NCBI GenBank assembly: GCA_024636295.1
Contig: JAGXHI010000061.1
Location: 186,001-250,000, forward strand
Reading direction: 5' to 3'
Source of the DNA: Desulfuromonadales bacterium
Lineage (GTDB): Bacteria; Desulfobacterota; Desulfuromonadia; Desulfuromonadales; JAGXHI01
Length of the DNA stretch: 64,000 nucleotides
Shown: in pieces, positions 17,338 to 27,899 of the stretch
Numbering within the stretch: the stretch's first letter is position 1
Layout: each line of letters begins with the position of its first letter
Notes under the pieces: generated by a model
Told to the model about the DNA's origin: nothing
Seen by the model: only the letters and a program-made list of their open reading frames with translations
Databases searched by the model: none
Made by a program: the position numbers and the translations under genes

Positions 17338-18369
17338 ATGCATCTGAATGATTTCGATTTTAATCTCCCTTTGGAGCAGATCGCCCAATACCCTCTTTCA
17401 GCGCGCCATTCATCAAGGATGATGGTTCTGGACCGGCGGGAAAGAGTGATTCGGGAAGATAAATTTTCCAAAATCTCCCGGTTTTTCTCTCCCGGTGACG
17501 TGCTGGTTCTCAACGATACCCGGGTAGTCCCCGCGCGGCTGCTGGGAAACAAGGAAACGGGAGGGAAGATCGAAATTCTTCTGGTTCGCCGCCATGAAGG
17601 CGAAGAGGAGGAATGGATCTGCATGGCCGGGAGTTCAAAGCCTCTCCGACCCGGGATGCGACTGGTCTTTGGCGAAGATCTGGAGGGAACTGTCCTTGCT
17701 GGAGGGGATCCGCCTTTTCGGGTGGTCCGTTTTCATTTCAAAAGCGAATTTACTGAACTTTTGAACCGTCTGGGCCGCATTCCTCTGCCTCCCTATATCC
17801 GCAGAGAGGACGGTCCCCTGGATTCCGAACGCTACCAGACGGTTTTCGCGGCAAACCCCGGGGCCGTCGCAGCCCCGACGGCCGGGCTGCATTTTACGGA
17901 TGAAATTCTCAATGCCCTGAGACGGGGGGGCGTTGAGATCCGCTTTCTGACTCTTCATGTAGGGCTGGGGACATTTTTGCCGGTGCGGACGGAAAATATC
18001 CGGGAACATCGCATGCACGGCGAAAGCTTCTGCATTTCGGAAGAAACCGCGGAGGCGGTTTCCCTTGCGAAGCGGGAGGGGCGAAGGGTCACCGCCGTGG
18101 GGACCACAGTCACAAGGGCGCTTGAGCACGCCTCGGACGAAGAGGGGAATGTGCGGGCCGGAGAGGGGTTGACAGAGTTGTTCATCACGCCGGGATTCCG
18201 GTTTCGCGCCATCGATGGCATGATGACCAATTTTCACCTTCCCAAGTCCACGCTTCTGATGCTGGTATCTGCCTTTGGCGGGAGGGAATTCATCCTCGAG
18301 GCGTATCGGAGGGCGGTAGAGGAAAAATTCCGGTTCTTCAGCTATGGCGATTGTATGCTGATTCAGTAA
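17338..18369 (+). CDS. queA: S-adenosylmethionine:tRNA ribosyltransferase-isomerase
   Basis: QueA transfers and rearranges the ribosyl part of SAM onto preQ1 in tRNA to make epoxyqueuosine. The protein is 343 residues from ATG 17338, the usual length. Family segments include DFDFNLPLEQIAQYPL, GDVLVLNDTRVVPARLLG, AAPTAGLHFT and GLGTFLPVRTENI, MTNFHLPKSTLLMLVSAF. The frame extends to a TTG at 17248 that would add 30 atypical residues. tgt, the preceding enzyme step of the same pathway, follows after 30 bases. Confidence 0.96.
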   Translation: MHLNDFDFNLPLEQIAQYPLSARHSSRMMVLDRRERVIREDKFSKISRFFSPGDVLVLNDTRVVPARLLGNKETGGKIEILLVRRHEGEEEEWICMAGSSKPLRPGMRLVFGEDLEGTVLAGGDPPFRVVRFHFKSEFTELLNRLGRIPLPPYIRREDGPLDSERYQTVFAANPGAVAAPTAGLHFTDEILNALRRGGVEIRFLTLHVGLGTFLPVRTENIREHRMHGESFCISEETAEAVSLAKREGRRVTAVGTTVTRALEHASDEEGNVRAGEGLTELFITPGFRFRAIDGMMTNFHLPKSTLLMLVSAFGGREFILEAYRRAVEEKFRFFSYGDCMLIQ

Positions 18370-19536
<1,167 letters not shown>

Positions 19537-19557
19537 ACAACAACAGGAGGTAAACAC

Positions 19558-19872
19558 ATGGTTTCAACAGCCCACGCCATGGCGAGTGGTGGCGCGCAGG
19601 GTGGCAGCCCCGGTTATGAGGGGATCATCATGCTGGTCATTATGTTTGCCATCTTCTATTTTCTGCTGATTCGTCCTCAGCAGAAGAGAGCCAAGCAGCA
19701 CAAACAATTGATTGAAGCCCTCAAGGTAGGCGATCAGGTGGTAACCGCCGGCGGGATTCATGGCAAGGTTGCCGCCATTCAAGACGCCGTGATTACGGTG
19801 GAAATTGCTCCCGGAGTAAAGGTTAAACTCAACCGATCCTCCATCGCCGGAACCCGGCAGGAGCAGCAGTAA
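19558..19872 (+). CDS. yajC: Preprotein translocase subunit YajC
   Basis: YajC is the small single-span partner of SecDF. The 104-residue protein has one membrane helix (IIMLVIMFAIFYFLLIRPQQ, about 22-41) followed by the family motif RPQQKRAKQHKQLIEALKVGDQVVTAGGIHG (in two pieces) and a cytoplasmic beta domain. The ATG follows CAGGAGG. It directly precedes secD. Confidence 0.95.
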   Translation: MVSTAHAMASGGAQGGSPGYEGIIMLVIMFAIFYFLLIRPQQKRAKQHKQLIEALKVGDQVVTAGGIHGKVAAIQDAVITVEIAPGVKVKLNRSSIAGTRQEQQ

Positions 19873-19923
19873 TCTCATCTGCAATAAAATTGCATCCGAA
19901 CGACGGAGAAACTAAAGGAGACC

Positions 19924-21531
19924 ATGGCTTCCATGTCCAAGAGTATTAAAATGAGGGGCTCGCTGGTTTTGATATGTCTGGTGTTGGCTATTTTTGCTCT
20001 CGGGCCCACACTCTTCGGAAAAGGACTTCCCGGCTGGTGGAAAGAAGCCTTCGATCCCATCCATCTAGGACTTGATCTCCAGGGAGGGATGCATCTTGTC
20101 CTGGGTGTCGAGGTCGATAAGGCGGTGGAAAGCCGCCTCGACACGATTGCCGATCAGACGGAAAGCCTGCTGAGGGAAGAGGACATTATTTTCAAACGCG
20201 TGAGCCGTTTATCCGAGGAGCGTCTGGCGGTTACGGTCTACGATCAGGAAGCCGCAGCCAGCCTCGACAGGATTATGGAGGAGAACTATCCCTCCATGGA
20301 ACCCTTGCCTGCGGAAAAAGAAGGCAGCACTATCCAGAAAGTTTATCGTTTGAGCGAGCAGGAATCGGCCGCTGTTCGGGACTATGCCGTTCGGCAGGCC
20401 CTTGAGACGATGCGCAATCGCGTCGATCAGTTCGGAGTCAGCGAGCCCACTCTGCAGCGGCAGAGCGGCAATCGAATCCTGATTCAACTTCCGGGTATCA
20501 AGGATCCGGAACGCGCTGTTGCTTTGTTGGGGAAAACGGCGCGCCTGGAATTCAAGATGGTGGCCGAGGAGGTCAATCCGCAGGAGGCTGTGAAAGGCAC
20601 TCTTCCTGCCGGCACTGAACTTCTGTATGAACGTAGAGTCGATGCCAGATCCGGAGCGGTGACGGAAATACCCATCGTCGTACAGGACAAGACGGTACTT
20701 ACCGGTGATCTGCTTTCAGATGCACAGGTCAGGATCGACACGCAGTTTAACGAGCCCTACGTAGCCATGGACTTTAATTCGGTGGGCGCCAAGCGCTTTG
20801 ATCAGATCACCGCCGCAAACGTGGGCAAGAGAATGGCCATCATTCTGGACGATACCGTATATTCCGCGCCCGTCATCCGGGAGAGGATTTCGGGGGGGAG
20901 CGCTCAGATCAGCGGCGCCTTCACCGAACAGGAGGCCACGGATCTGGCGATCGTCCTTCGGGCGGGATCCCTGCCGGCCCCCGTGCAGATTCTCGAGGAT
21001 CGAACCGTCGGTCCCTCCCTGGGTATGGATTCGATCCGCAAAGGCATTTTCTCCGTTATCATCGGAGGGATCCTGGTCATTCTGGCCATGGTCATTTATT
21101 ATCGGCTCTCCGGCATAGTAGCCAATCTGGCACTGGTGCTGAATCTGATTTTCATCATGGCGCTTCTGAGTCTCCTCCAGGCCACCCTGACGCTCCCGGG
21201 CATCGCAGGGATCGTCCTTACCGTCGGCATGGCCGTAGACGCCAACGTCCTGATATTCGAGAGAATACGGGAGGAACTCCGGCTCGGGAAAACAGCCCGC
21301 GCTGCACTGGATGCCGGATACAGTAAAGCGTTTCTTACGATTATTGACGCCAACATTACAACCCTGATCGCCGCTCTGGTTCTCTTTCAGTTCGGAACAG
21401 GGCCGGTAAAAGGCTTTGCGGTGACCTTGTCCATCGGGATCCTCGCCTCCCTGTTCACCGCGATTTTCGTGTCGCGTGTGGTTTTCGATTTTTTCCTGGA
21501 ACGCCGTCAGATCAAGCGGCTGAGCATATAA
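19924..21531 (+). CDS. secD: Protein translocase subunit SecD
   Basis: SecD uses the proton motive force, with SecF, to complete protein export. The 535-residue protein has a first TM (about 11-30), a large periplasmic domain with GLDLQGGMHLVLGV at its start and NRVDQFGVSEPTLQRQ, then five TM segments from about 375, including GMAVDANVLIFERIREEL, the conserved SecD motif. ATG 19924 follows AAGGAG at a 3-base spacing; ATG 19933 is an alternative. secF begins 10 bases downstream. Confidence 0.96.
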   Translation: MASMSKSIKMRGSLVLICLVLAIFALGPTLFGKGLPGWWKEAFDPIHLGLDLQGGMHLVLGVEVDKAVESRLDTIADQTESLLREEDIIFKRVSRLSEERLAVTVYDQEAAASLDRIMEENYPSMEPLPAEKEGSTIQKVYRLSEQESAAVRDYAVRQALETMRNRVDQFGVSEPTLQRQSGNRILIQLPGIKDPERAVALLGKTARLEFKMVAEEVNPQEAVKGTLPAGTELLYERRVDARSGAVTEIPIVVQDKTVLTGDLLSDAQVRIDTQFNEPYVAMDFNSVGAKRFDQITAANVGKRMAIILDDTVYSAPVIRERISGGSAQISGAFTEQEATDLAIVLRAGSLPAPVQILEDRTVGPSLGMDSIRKGIFSVIIGGILVILAMVIYYRLSGIVANLALVLNLIFIMALLSLLQATLTLPGIAGIVLTVGMAVDANVLIFERIREELRLGKTARAALDAGYSKAFLTIIDANITTLIAALVLFQFGTGPVKGFAVTLSIGILASLFTAIFVSRVVFDFFLERRQIKRLSI

Positions 21532-21541
21532 GGAGATCAGG

Positions 21542-22468
21542 ATGCAGATCATCAAACCGGACATCAATCTGGATTTTGTCGGCAAGCGAAAGGCCGCCCT
21601 GATCTTTTCCGCGGTCCTGATCCTGATCGGACTCATTTCGCTCGTTGTCAAGGGCGGCCCCAATTACGGCATCGATTTTTCCGGTGGGACCCTGGTGCAG
21701 ATGAAATTCCAGGAGAAGACTTCGGCCGGGGATATAAAAAAGGCTCTTCAGGGACTGGACCTCGGCAATGTGGTGGTCCAGCAGTTCGGGGATGATCCTC
21801 GAGAGTTCCTTGTCCGGGCGCAGGAAACAAGCACTGAATTGAAAGGTTTATCCATTCAGATCTCCCACGCTCTCGAAGAGGTTTACGGTTCCGAAAAGGT
21901 GGAAGTCCGCCGGGCTGAAATGGTGGGCCCTCAAGTCGGCAAGGATCTTAGAAAGAAGGGTCTTCTGGCCATTGTCTATGCCATGATCGGAATTCTCGTC
22001 TATATTACGTGGCGGTTCGAGTTCCGTTTCGCGGTCGGTGCGATTCTCGCCCTTATTCACGATGTGCTCATCACCCTCGGGGTCTTTTCCCTGTTCGGCA
22101 AGGAAATCGACCTCCCGATTATCGCCGCCTTTCTGGCCATAATCGGATACTCCTTGAATGATACGATTATTGTTTATGACCGGATACGGGAGAACAGGGG
22201 CAAATATGGAGGGAAGGGTTTTGCCGAAGTGGTGAACCGGAGTATCAATGAGACTCTTTCACGAACCATCATGACCTCCGGAACGACCCTGCTGGTTGTT
22301 CTGGCCCTGTTCCTCTTCGGTGGCGGCGTGATTCACAATTTCGCCTTTGCACTGCTGGTCGGGGTGGTCGTGGGCACCTATTCCTCCATTTACGTTGCCA
22401 GCCCTCTGTTGATTTTTTGGGAAGATCGCAAAAAACCCGGACAGGTTCCCGTAAAAAGGAATGCCTGA
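21542..22468 (+). CDS. secF: Protein translocase subunit SecF
   Basis: SecF is the six-TM partner of SecD. The 308-residue protein shows GGPNYGIDFSGGTLVQMKF after TM1, the periplasmic loop, and the TM4-5 motif GYSLNDTIIVYDRIREN followed by RSINETLSRTIMTSGTTLLVVLALF (in two pieces). AAGGAGATCAGG precedes the ATG. Its stop TGA shares one base with the next ATG (TGATG), so the TPR protein is coupled to it. Confidence 0.96.
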   Translation: MQIIKPDINLDFVGKRKAALIFSAVLILIGLISLVVKGGPNYGIDFSGGTLVQMKFQEKTSAGDIKKALQGLDLGNVVVQQFGDDPREFLVRAQETSTELKGLSIQISHALEEVYGSEKVEVRRAEMVGPQVGKDLRKKGLLAIVYAMIGILVYITWRFEFRFAVGAILALIHDVLITLGVFSLFGKEIDLPIIAAFLAIIGYSLNDTIIVYDRIRENRGKYGGKGFAEVVNRSINETLSRTIMTSGTTLLVVLALFLFGGGVIHNFAFALLVGVVVGTYSSIYVASPLLIFWEDRKKPGQVPVKRNA

Positions 22469-23034
22469 TGAAAAAAGAGACTGTCTTACTTGTTACGATT
22501 GTCCTGATTGTCGGCCTGTTGGTGGGAATTCTGATCAGCAAAGGCGGTCGGGAATCCAGACAAACTCAGGCCGTCGCACCGCAGGCGGCGTCTGTAAACG
22601 TTCAGCAGAAGGTCGGCATGCTGGAGGATCTTCTGGCCAAAGACCCCTCCAACCGAAACGCCTGGGTTAAGCTGGGGCACACCTATTTCGATTCCAATCA
22701 GCCGATCAAGGCGATGGAGGCTTACGACAAAGCTCTGGAGCTTGATCCTAACGATCCTAACGTCCTGACCGATCAGGGAGTCATGTTCCGTAAGCTCGGC
22801 TGGTACGACAGGGCGGTGGAAAATTTCACCAAGGCTCAGGAAATAGATCCAGCCCACGAACAGAGCCTGTTCAACCTGGGTGTTGTGTATCGATACGATT
22901 TGCAGAATTTCGCCGGAGCCAAAGAAGCCTGGTCCAAATTTCTAGAGCGCAATCCCACTGGACCCGCTGCGGAGCAGGTGCGCGGCGAACTCGAGTTTTT
23001 GAAATCACATCCGAATCCTCCCCGGAATCGGTAA
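22468..23034 (+). CDS. Membrane-anchored TPR protein coupled to secF
   Basis: The 188-residue protein has an N-terminal signal-anchor helix (about 4-24), a Gln/Ala-rich linker, then three to four TPR units between about 50 and 170 (for example NAWVKLGHTYFDSNQPIKAM, VLTDQGVMFRKLGWYDRAV and SLFNLGVVYRYDLQNFAGA). The rest should face the periplasm. Such proteins follow secF in several Desulfobacterota as I recall, and resemble the CcmH/NrfG TPR domain. A role in export is only suggested by coupling. A strong terminator follows. Confidence 0.85.
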   Translation: MKKETVLLVTIVLIVGLLVGILISKGGRESRQTQAVAPQAASVNVQQKVGMLEDLLAKDPSNRNAWVKLGHTYFDSNQPIKAMEAYDKALELDPNDPNVLTDQGVMFRKLGWYDRAVENFTKAQEIDPAHEQSLFNLGVVYRYDLQNFAGAKEAWSKFLERNPTGPAAEQVRGELEFLKSHPNPPRNR

Positions 23035-23048
23035 TAAGGACACTTTGC

Positions 23049-23079
23049 GGAGCCGGATTCATGCCGGCTCCTTTTTTTT
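23049..23079 (+). terminator. Terminator after the sec operon
   Basis: Stem GGAGCCGG / CCGGCTCC (23049-23056 with 23064-23071), 7-base loop, and a run of eight T. It is 13 bases before the recJ ATG. Confidence 0.88.
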
Positions 23080-23091
23080 CATTTCTATGCT

Positions 23092-24816
23092 ATGAAACCT
23101 TCCTCTTTTCAGCGCTGGATTGAAAGGGTTCCCCCCTCTGCTGCAATGGAATTCCTGCCTCTGGCCCAGTCCCTTGGTCTGACTCCTCTTACGGCCCGGA
23201 CCCTGCTGCTGCGCGGCATCGATTCTCCTGAATCCGGAAAAGAATTTCTGGAAGGGGGACTCTCAAGACTTCCCGATCCCTTTCTTCTGAAGGATATGGA
23301 CAGGGCGGTGGATAGGCTGATCAGAGCCGTGGAATCGGGGGAGGGCATCCTGGTTCACGGGGATTACGATGTGGACGGGATCACCGGCACCGCATTGCTG
23401 GTGGAGACCTTGAGAGCTTTTGGCGCACATGTAGAGTATTTCCTGCCGCTGCGGCTGAAGGACGGTTATGGGCTGGCCGGATCTGCCATGGAAAGAGCCT
23501 CCTCGCAAGGCTTTCCGGTAGTCCTGTCTGTGGATTGCGGAGTTTCGGCCCATGTCGAAGCCAGGCAGGCCGCCTCCCTCGGCTTGGATCTTATTATCAC
23601 CGATCATCATCAGCCGCCCGATCCGCTCCCGGATGCCTGCGCAATCGTCAATCCTCTCCGTCCCGGGTGTCTGTTTCCGTTCAAAAAATTAGCCGGTGTC
23701 GGGGTCGCTTTTTTCCTCCTTGTCGCATTGCGCAAGGCCCTCCGGGAGAGAGGTTTTTTCAAGGAAGGAAACGAACCCGACCTGCGTTTCGGACTGGACC
23801 TCGTGGCACTGGGGACCATCGCCGACGTTGTGCCTCTTGCCGGAGTGAATCGGCTGCTCTGCCGGGCGGGGCTGGCCCTTCTGGACCGCGGGCGCCGACC
23901 GGGGATTGATGCCCTGAAGGAGGCTGCTGGAATCAAGGAGGTGACCTGTGGCGCCGTCGCTTTCAGGATGGCGCCGCGCCTGAATGCCGCCGGTCGTCTG
24001 GAGGATGCCGCTCTGGGTGTGGAACTGTTGCTGGAGGGATCCAGAGAACGGGCTATGGAAACCGCGCGACTTCTGGATGGCTTCAATAAGGAGCGGCAGC
24101 GCATCGAAGCGGAGGTGCTTCGGCAGGCGGTGAACAGGTTAGAGGAAGAGGGGAACGAGGATCAGAGAACCATCGTTCTTGCAGACGATCGTTGGCATCC
24201 CGGCGTTATTGGAATCGTTGCGAGCCGTTTGGTCGAGCGTTATCATAGGCCTGTAGTGCTCATCGCAACGGAAAACGGGCGGGGCAAGGGGTCGGCCCGA
24301 TCCATTCGGGGATTTCATCTTTTTAAAGCACTTCAGGAATGCCAGGAATATCTCCTCGGTTTCGGGGGGCATGAATACGCCGCCGGGATGACTCTCGATT
24401 CGGACAAGATCGGGTTATTTGCCCGTAACTTTGAGCAAAGTGCGCATAGAACACTCGAAGAGAAGGACCTGCTGCCTTCGGTATTACATGACGGTGAGGT
24501 TCTTTTGAGCGAGATAAACGAAGACCTGGTGAAGGAACTTGCCCTTCTATCGCCTTTCGGCGCCGGAAATCCGGAACCGGCGTTTGTCGCCCAGGGCCTG
24601 CGTCTACAGCAGATCCGGCCGGTGGGGGAGAACCACCTCCGGTTCATTGCCCGGCAGGATGGTTATACCTTTCCTTGTATCGCTTTCGGAATGGCGGAGC
24701 GCCGCGCAGAATTGGAAGGAGAAAACGATCTTCTTTTCACTCCCTTCCTCAACGAGTGGAAGGGCCGGATTTCGGTGGAGCTCCGGATCCGGGATTTTCG
24801 GGCCGCGGGAGCATGA
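23092..24816 (+). CDS. recJ: Single-stranded-DNA-specific exonuclease RecJ
   Basis: RecJ degrades ssDNA 5' to 3' in recombination and mismatch repair. The 574-residue protein contains the DHH-family motifs in order: HGDYDVDGITGTALL (about 87-101), VDCGVSA, TDHHQP (about 170), GTIADVVPL, then DHHA1 motif GFGGHEYAAGM (about 424-434) and an OB-like C-terminal domain. The start at ATG 23092 follows the sec terminator closely with a weak ribosome site. Convergent with the aminotransferase at 25079, sharing a bidirectional terminator. Confidence 0.95.
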   Translation: MKPSSFQRWIERVPPSAAMEFLPLAQSLGLTPLTARTLLLRGIDSPESGKEFLEGGLSRLPDPFLLKDMDRAVDRLIRAVESGEGILVHGDYDVDGITGTALLVETLRAFGAHVEYFLPLRLKDGYGLAGSAMERASSQGFPVVLSVDCGVSAHVEARQAASLGLDLIITDHHQPPDPLPDACAIVNPLRPGCLFPFKKLAGVGVAFFLLVALRKALRERGFFKEGNEPDLRFGLDLVALGTIADVVPLAGVNRLLCRAGLALLDRGRRPGIDALKEAAGIKEVTCGAVAFRMAPRLNAAGRLEDAALGVELLLEGSRERAMETARLLDGFNKERQRIEAEVLRQAVNRLEEEGNEDQRTIVLADDRWHPGVIGIVASRLVERYHRPVVLIATENGRGKGSARSIRGFHLFKALQECQEYLLGFGGHEYAAGMTLDSDKIGLFARNFEQSAHRTLEEKDLLPSVLHDGEVLLSEINEDLVKELALLSPFGAGNPEPAFVAQGLRLQQIRPVGENHLRFIARQDGYTFPCIAFGMAERRAELEGENDLLFTPFLNEWKGRISVELRIRDFRAAGA

Positions 24817-24993
24817 ATCGATTCGAGACGGACAAAAGAATAAAAGAAGTTGTACGTATGTCTTTCGACCCCTATTTAAACCGATGGGAAATAACGCTTT
24901 TGTCGCTCACTCCGCACTGGGGGCCCATATAGAAAAAACAATTGTCGGGAGATTTTCCACAATTTTTATAGTTCCATGATTTTTACGATATAG

Positions 24994-25036
24994 AAAAAAG
25001 GCTTTTCCTGGATAAAGACGGAAAGGCCTTTTTTTT
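24994..25036. terminator. Bidirectional terminator between recJ and the aminotransferase
   Basis: Twelve-pair stem AAAGGCTTTTCC / GGAAAGGCCTTT (24997-25008 with 25020-25031, one G-U), 11-base loop, T run to 25036 on + and A run 24994-24999 that serves as a T run on -. It fits the convergent genes on both sides. Confidence 0.85.
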
Positions 25037-25078
25037 CAAAATCTCGATCAATTGGCAGCGACGCCAGCAGCAGACACT

Positions 25079-26275
25079 TTACTCTGAGCTGATTTGAAGG
25101 TCCTCCGCCAGTTTCTCCCAGGCGGGAAGACTACGGCGAATAACATCCTCTTCGATGCAGTAGGCAATGCGGAAGTGACCCGGTGCACCGAAGCCGGCGC
25201 CTGGGACCACCAGGATATTGTACTTCTGTGCAAGGCGAACGAATTCCACGTCATCGGCTATGGGGGAACGGGGAAAGAGATAGAAGCCTCCGCCGGGGCG
25301 GATCATGTCGAAGCCAAGTGAGGTCAGCCGATCATAAAGAAGATTCCTTTTCCTGCGATAAGTCTCGATATCCACGCTCTCTCGCTGAAGCCCGGTGACA
25401 AGTCTCTGCATCAGGGCAGGGGCGTTGACAAAGCCGAGGACGCGATTGCAGAAAATAGCCCCCTCGAGAAAACGCCCGACTTCCTCCATGTCCGGGTTGA
25501 CGGCAATATACCCGATACGCTCCCCCGGAAGGGCCAGGTCTTTCGAATGAGAATTAACAATCACCGAATTTTTCACACAGGAGAAGATATCCGGGACCTC
25601 GATGCCGTCGTATGTCAATCGCCGGTAGGGTTCATCCGAAATAAGATAGATCGGACGTCCCATCTCCTTTTCCTTACGGGAAAGCATTCGGCCCAGTTCC
25701 TCCAGAGACTCTCGGGGATAGACCGCACCGGTGGGATTATTCGGCGAATTTAGAATGATGGCTGAGGTATTCTCGCCGATGGCCTCTGCGATGGCCCGGA
25801 TGTCGAGCTGAAAAGTTTCCGGATCGGTCTGGACCTCTCTTGGCATCCCTCCATGGTTGTCGATGTAAAAGCTGTATTCGGCAAAAAAAGGAATCAGAAT
25901 GATGACCTCCTCCCCAGGATTCAGGAGGGTCTTCAGGACAACATTGATGGCGCCGCCGGCGCCGCAGGTCATGATGACATGACGTGCATTGACCGGTTTT
26001 CCGGAACTTTCGGCCAGTACTTCGGCGACCGCTTTCCGGGTTTCTTCGTAGCCCGCATTGTTCATGTAGCGGTGCATGCCCGGGCGAGGATTTTGCGCCA
26101 GCCGAAGGAATTCTTTCTGAAAGGCGGCGGGAGGTTCATCTACCGGATTGCCCAATGTAAAATCGAAGATGTTCTCTGCGCCGTGGACTTTACGCAGGCG
26201 TTCCCCCTCTTCAAACATCCTCCGGATCCAGGACGAGCGTTCCAGAAAGTCGGTCACCTTACGGGAAATGGCCAT
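25079..26275 (-). CDS. PLP-dependent class I/II aminotransferase
   Basis: The 398-residue protein is a fold-type I aminotransferase: FDFTLGNPVDEPP at the N-terminus, ILNSPNNPTGAVY (PLP-ring segment, about 172-184), ISDEPYRRL, and the PLP-lysine segment NSHSKDLALPGERIGY (about 237-252), with the carboxylate arginine in FRIAYCIEE. Aspartate and aromatic aminotransferases share this pattern. It is divergent from pheA-tyrA-aroA, so a role in the last step of Phe/Tyr synthesis is an attractive inference; the sequence alone does not fix the substrate. The ATG has AAGGAG 8 bases upstream. Confidence 0.9.
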   Translation of the reverse strand: MAISRKVTDFLERSSWIRRMFEEGERLRKVHGAENIFDFTLGNPVDEPPAAFQKEFLRLAQNPRPGMHRYMNNAGYEETRKAVAEVLAESSGKPVNARHVIMTCGAGGAINVVLKTLLNPGEEVIILIPFFAEYSFYIDNHGGMPREVQTDPETFQLDIRAIAEAIGENTSAIILNSPNNPTGAVYPRESLEELGRMLSRKEKEMGRPIYLISDEPYRRLTYDGIEVPDIFSCVKNSVIVNSHSKDLALPGERIGYIAVNPDMEEVGRFLEGAIFCNRVLGFVNAPALMQRLVTGLQRESVDIETYRRKRNLLYDRLTSLGFDMIRPGGGFYLFPRSPIADDVEFVRLAQKYNILVVPGAGFGAPGHFRIAYCIEEDVIRRSLPAWEKLAEDLQISSE

Positions 26276-26691
26276 TTGGTATTCTCCTTTTTCGGATTCC
26301 GGCGCAGTTTAGCCGGACACGAAGAGGCGGTCAAGAATTTCCATTAAGGATGATGCTTTCGCCAAATAGTGGATGGCTAAGCAAAAAGCGCCAAATGCAA
26401 GGCACGCAATTGTCGAGCAATGAGGCGTACTTATGTACGTCGAAGCAGCGAGAACAATTGCAGCAACGCAGCAGTTGGTGAATTTTTGCGACGCCAAAAA
26501 GGATATTCCGGTGAAGAGTTCGAAAAAAAAGGAGAAGCGGACGACAGGAGCGGGAAGAGAGAAGGGGTTTGCATAAAATTGGATATCCTGACCTGGATAT
26601 TTGCTTGTCATGCGGCAAAGCTCAAACTGAAAAACTTGAACCGGACGTCCGTACTTACCCGATTCGTGCTCCTCTGGGACCTGGTTTTCCA
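26276..26691. other. Intergenic region between the aminotransferase and pheA
   Basis: This divergent gap contains the palindromic repeat described separately (26371-26497) and, after it, a purine-rich stretch and a direct repeat of GGATAT (26581 and 26601). A 127-codon frame on the - strand across it is a by-product of the repeat. No gene is supported. Confidence 0.6.
26371..26497. repeat. Intergenic imperfect palindromic repeat of a Desulfobacterota-type family
   Basis: The element begins GGATGGCTAAGCAAAAAGCG and ends GAATTTTTGCGACGCC, with an inner core GAGGCGTACTTATGTACGTC (CGTAC / GTACG arms), AACGCAGCAG and paired CAATTGT / ACAATTG at 26407-26413 and 26453-26459. I recall many near-identical intergenic copies of this pattern in Desulfobacterota genomes. 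Only this one, somewhat degenerate, copy is seen in the window. It could form a large stem-loop; function is unknown. Confidence 0.7.
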
Positions 26692-26720
26692 TTGATTTTT
26701 GGGTATTGATGAGCTAGCAT
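26692..26720 (+). promoter_or_regulatory. Putative promoter for pheA-tyrA-aroA
   Basis: TTGATT (26692-26697), 17-base spacer, TAGCAT (26715-26720); predicted start about 26727, 31 bases before pheA. The short leader leaves no room for an attenuator. Confidence 0.55.
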
Positions 26721-26757
26721 TGCCCCTTCAATTTCGCACCTTCGGGAGAACCGCTCG

Positions 26758-27828
26758 ATGCAGAAGAACCTGCTGAATCTCCGCACTCGGATCGATGAGA
26801 TCGATGATAAAATTCTGGACCTGCTGAATCGGCGGGCTGAAATCGTCATCGAGGTCGGAAAAGCCAAAGCCGGTAAGAATCAGGAATTTTATGTGCCCGG
26901 GAGGGAGCAGGCCATTTACGAGAGGCTGCGGGGAAAGAATCCCGGACCCTTTCCCTCCGAGGGCATTCGACGTGTTTTCCGGGAAATAATCTCCGCATCT
27001 CTGTCGCTCGAACAACCGATGAAAGTGGCCTTCTTCGGGCCTCAGGGGACCTTTACCCATGCGGCCGCGATGAAACAGTTCGGCTTCTCCGCACAACTCG
27101 TGGCACAGAAGAGCATCCCTGCCGTTTTCGATGAAGTCAGCCGGGAAAGGGCGCACTACGGCGTTGTCCCGGTGGAGAATTCCACCGAGGGCGTCGTATC
27201 CCACACCCTCGACATGTTCATGGAGTCGGACCTCACAATCAATGCCGAAATTCTGCTCGAGATCTCCCACTACCTGGTGTCCCGCTCCGGGCGTATGGAA
27301 GATGTCAGAAAAGTAGTTTCTCATCCTCAGCCTCTGGCTCAGTGCCGCAAGTGGCTCGAGGAAAATCTGCCTGACATTCCGCTGGTGGACGTGGGAAGCA
27401 CTGCCATGGCGGCTCAGATGGTTGCCGAGGACGAAAGCGCCGCCGCCATTTCAAGCGAAATGGCGGCTTCCCTGTATGGACTTCAGATCGTCAAGGAGAG
27501 AATCGAGGATAATCCCAGCAATTTTACCCGTTTTCTTGTGATCGGAAAGAAGATGCCAGCGCCCAGCGGGCAGGACAAGACCTCTGTCATGTTCAGCATA
27601 CGGGACGAGCCGGGCATCCTTTACCGGATGCTGGAGCCCTTCAGTAAGCGAAACATCAATCTGGCCAAAATTGAAAGCCGGCCGATGAAAAAGAAGGCTT
27701 GGGAGTACATCTTTTTTCTCGATATGGAAGGGCATGCCGCCGACGAGAATGTCCGGATCGCGATTGATGAACTGAAGGGGTACTGCCAGTTCCTGAAGAT
27801 CCTCGGATCCTATCCCCGCGCCCGGTAA
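26758..27828 (+). CDS. pheA: Bifunctional chorismate mutase / prephenate dehydratase
   Basis: The P-protein converts chorismate to prephenate and then phenylpyruvate. The 356 residues show an AroQ chorismate mutase (about 1-85: LRTRIDEIDDKILDLLNRRA), prephenate dehydratase (about 90-265: AFFGPQGTFTHAAAMKQFG, VVPVENSTEGVVSHTLDMF with the catalytic Thr region) and an ACT domain (about 277-350: DEPGILYRMLEPF, NLAKIESRPMKKKAWEY) whose ESRP motif binds phenylalanine. Phe feedback is expected from the family. It leads a pheA-tyrA-aroA operon. Confidence 0.96.
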   Translation: MQKNLLNLRTRIDEIDDKILDLLNRRAEIVIEVGKAKAGKNQEFYVPGREQAIYERLRGKNPGPFPSEGIRRVFREIISASLSLEQPMKVAFFGPQGTFTHAAAMKQFGFSAQLVAQKSIPAVFDEVSRERAHYGVVPVENSTEGVVSHTLDMFMESDLTINAEILLEISHYLVSRSGRMEDVRKVVSHPQPLAQCRKWLEENLPDIPLVDVGSTAMAAQMVAEDESAAAISSEMAASLYGLQIVKERIEDNPSNFTRFLVIGKKMPAPSGQDKTSVMFSIRDEPGILYRMLEPFSKRNINLAKIESRPMKKKAWEYIFFLDMEGHAADENVRIAIDELKGYCQFLKILGSYPRAR

Positions 27829-27899
27829 TATACTGTAAAGCCAGAATCCGCGGGATCGGAAACTGCATCCCGAAACTCAGAATTGGTGAAGAGAAATTC

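Noticed and set aside
24813..24932. 39-codon frame overlapping the recJ stop as ATGA
   Set aside because: No ribosome site beyond the overlap and no recognisable features; probably chance.
26309..26692. 127-codon - strand frame before pheA
   Set aside because: Its middle is the translated palindromic repeat; such frames appear wherever the repeat occurs.
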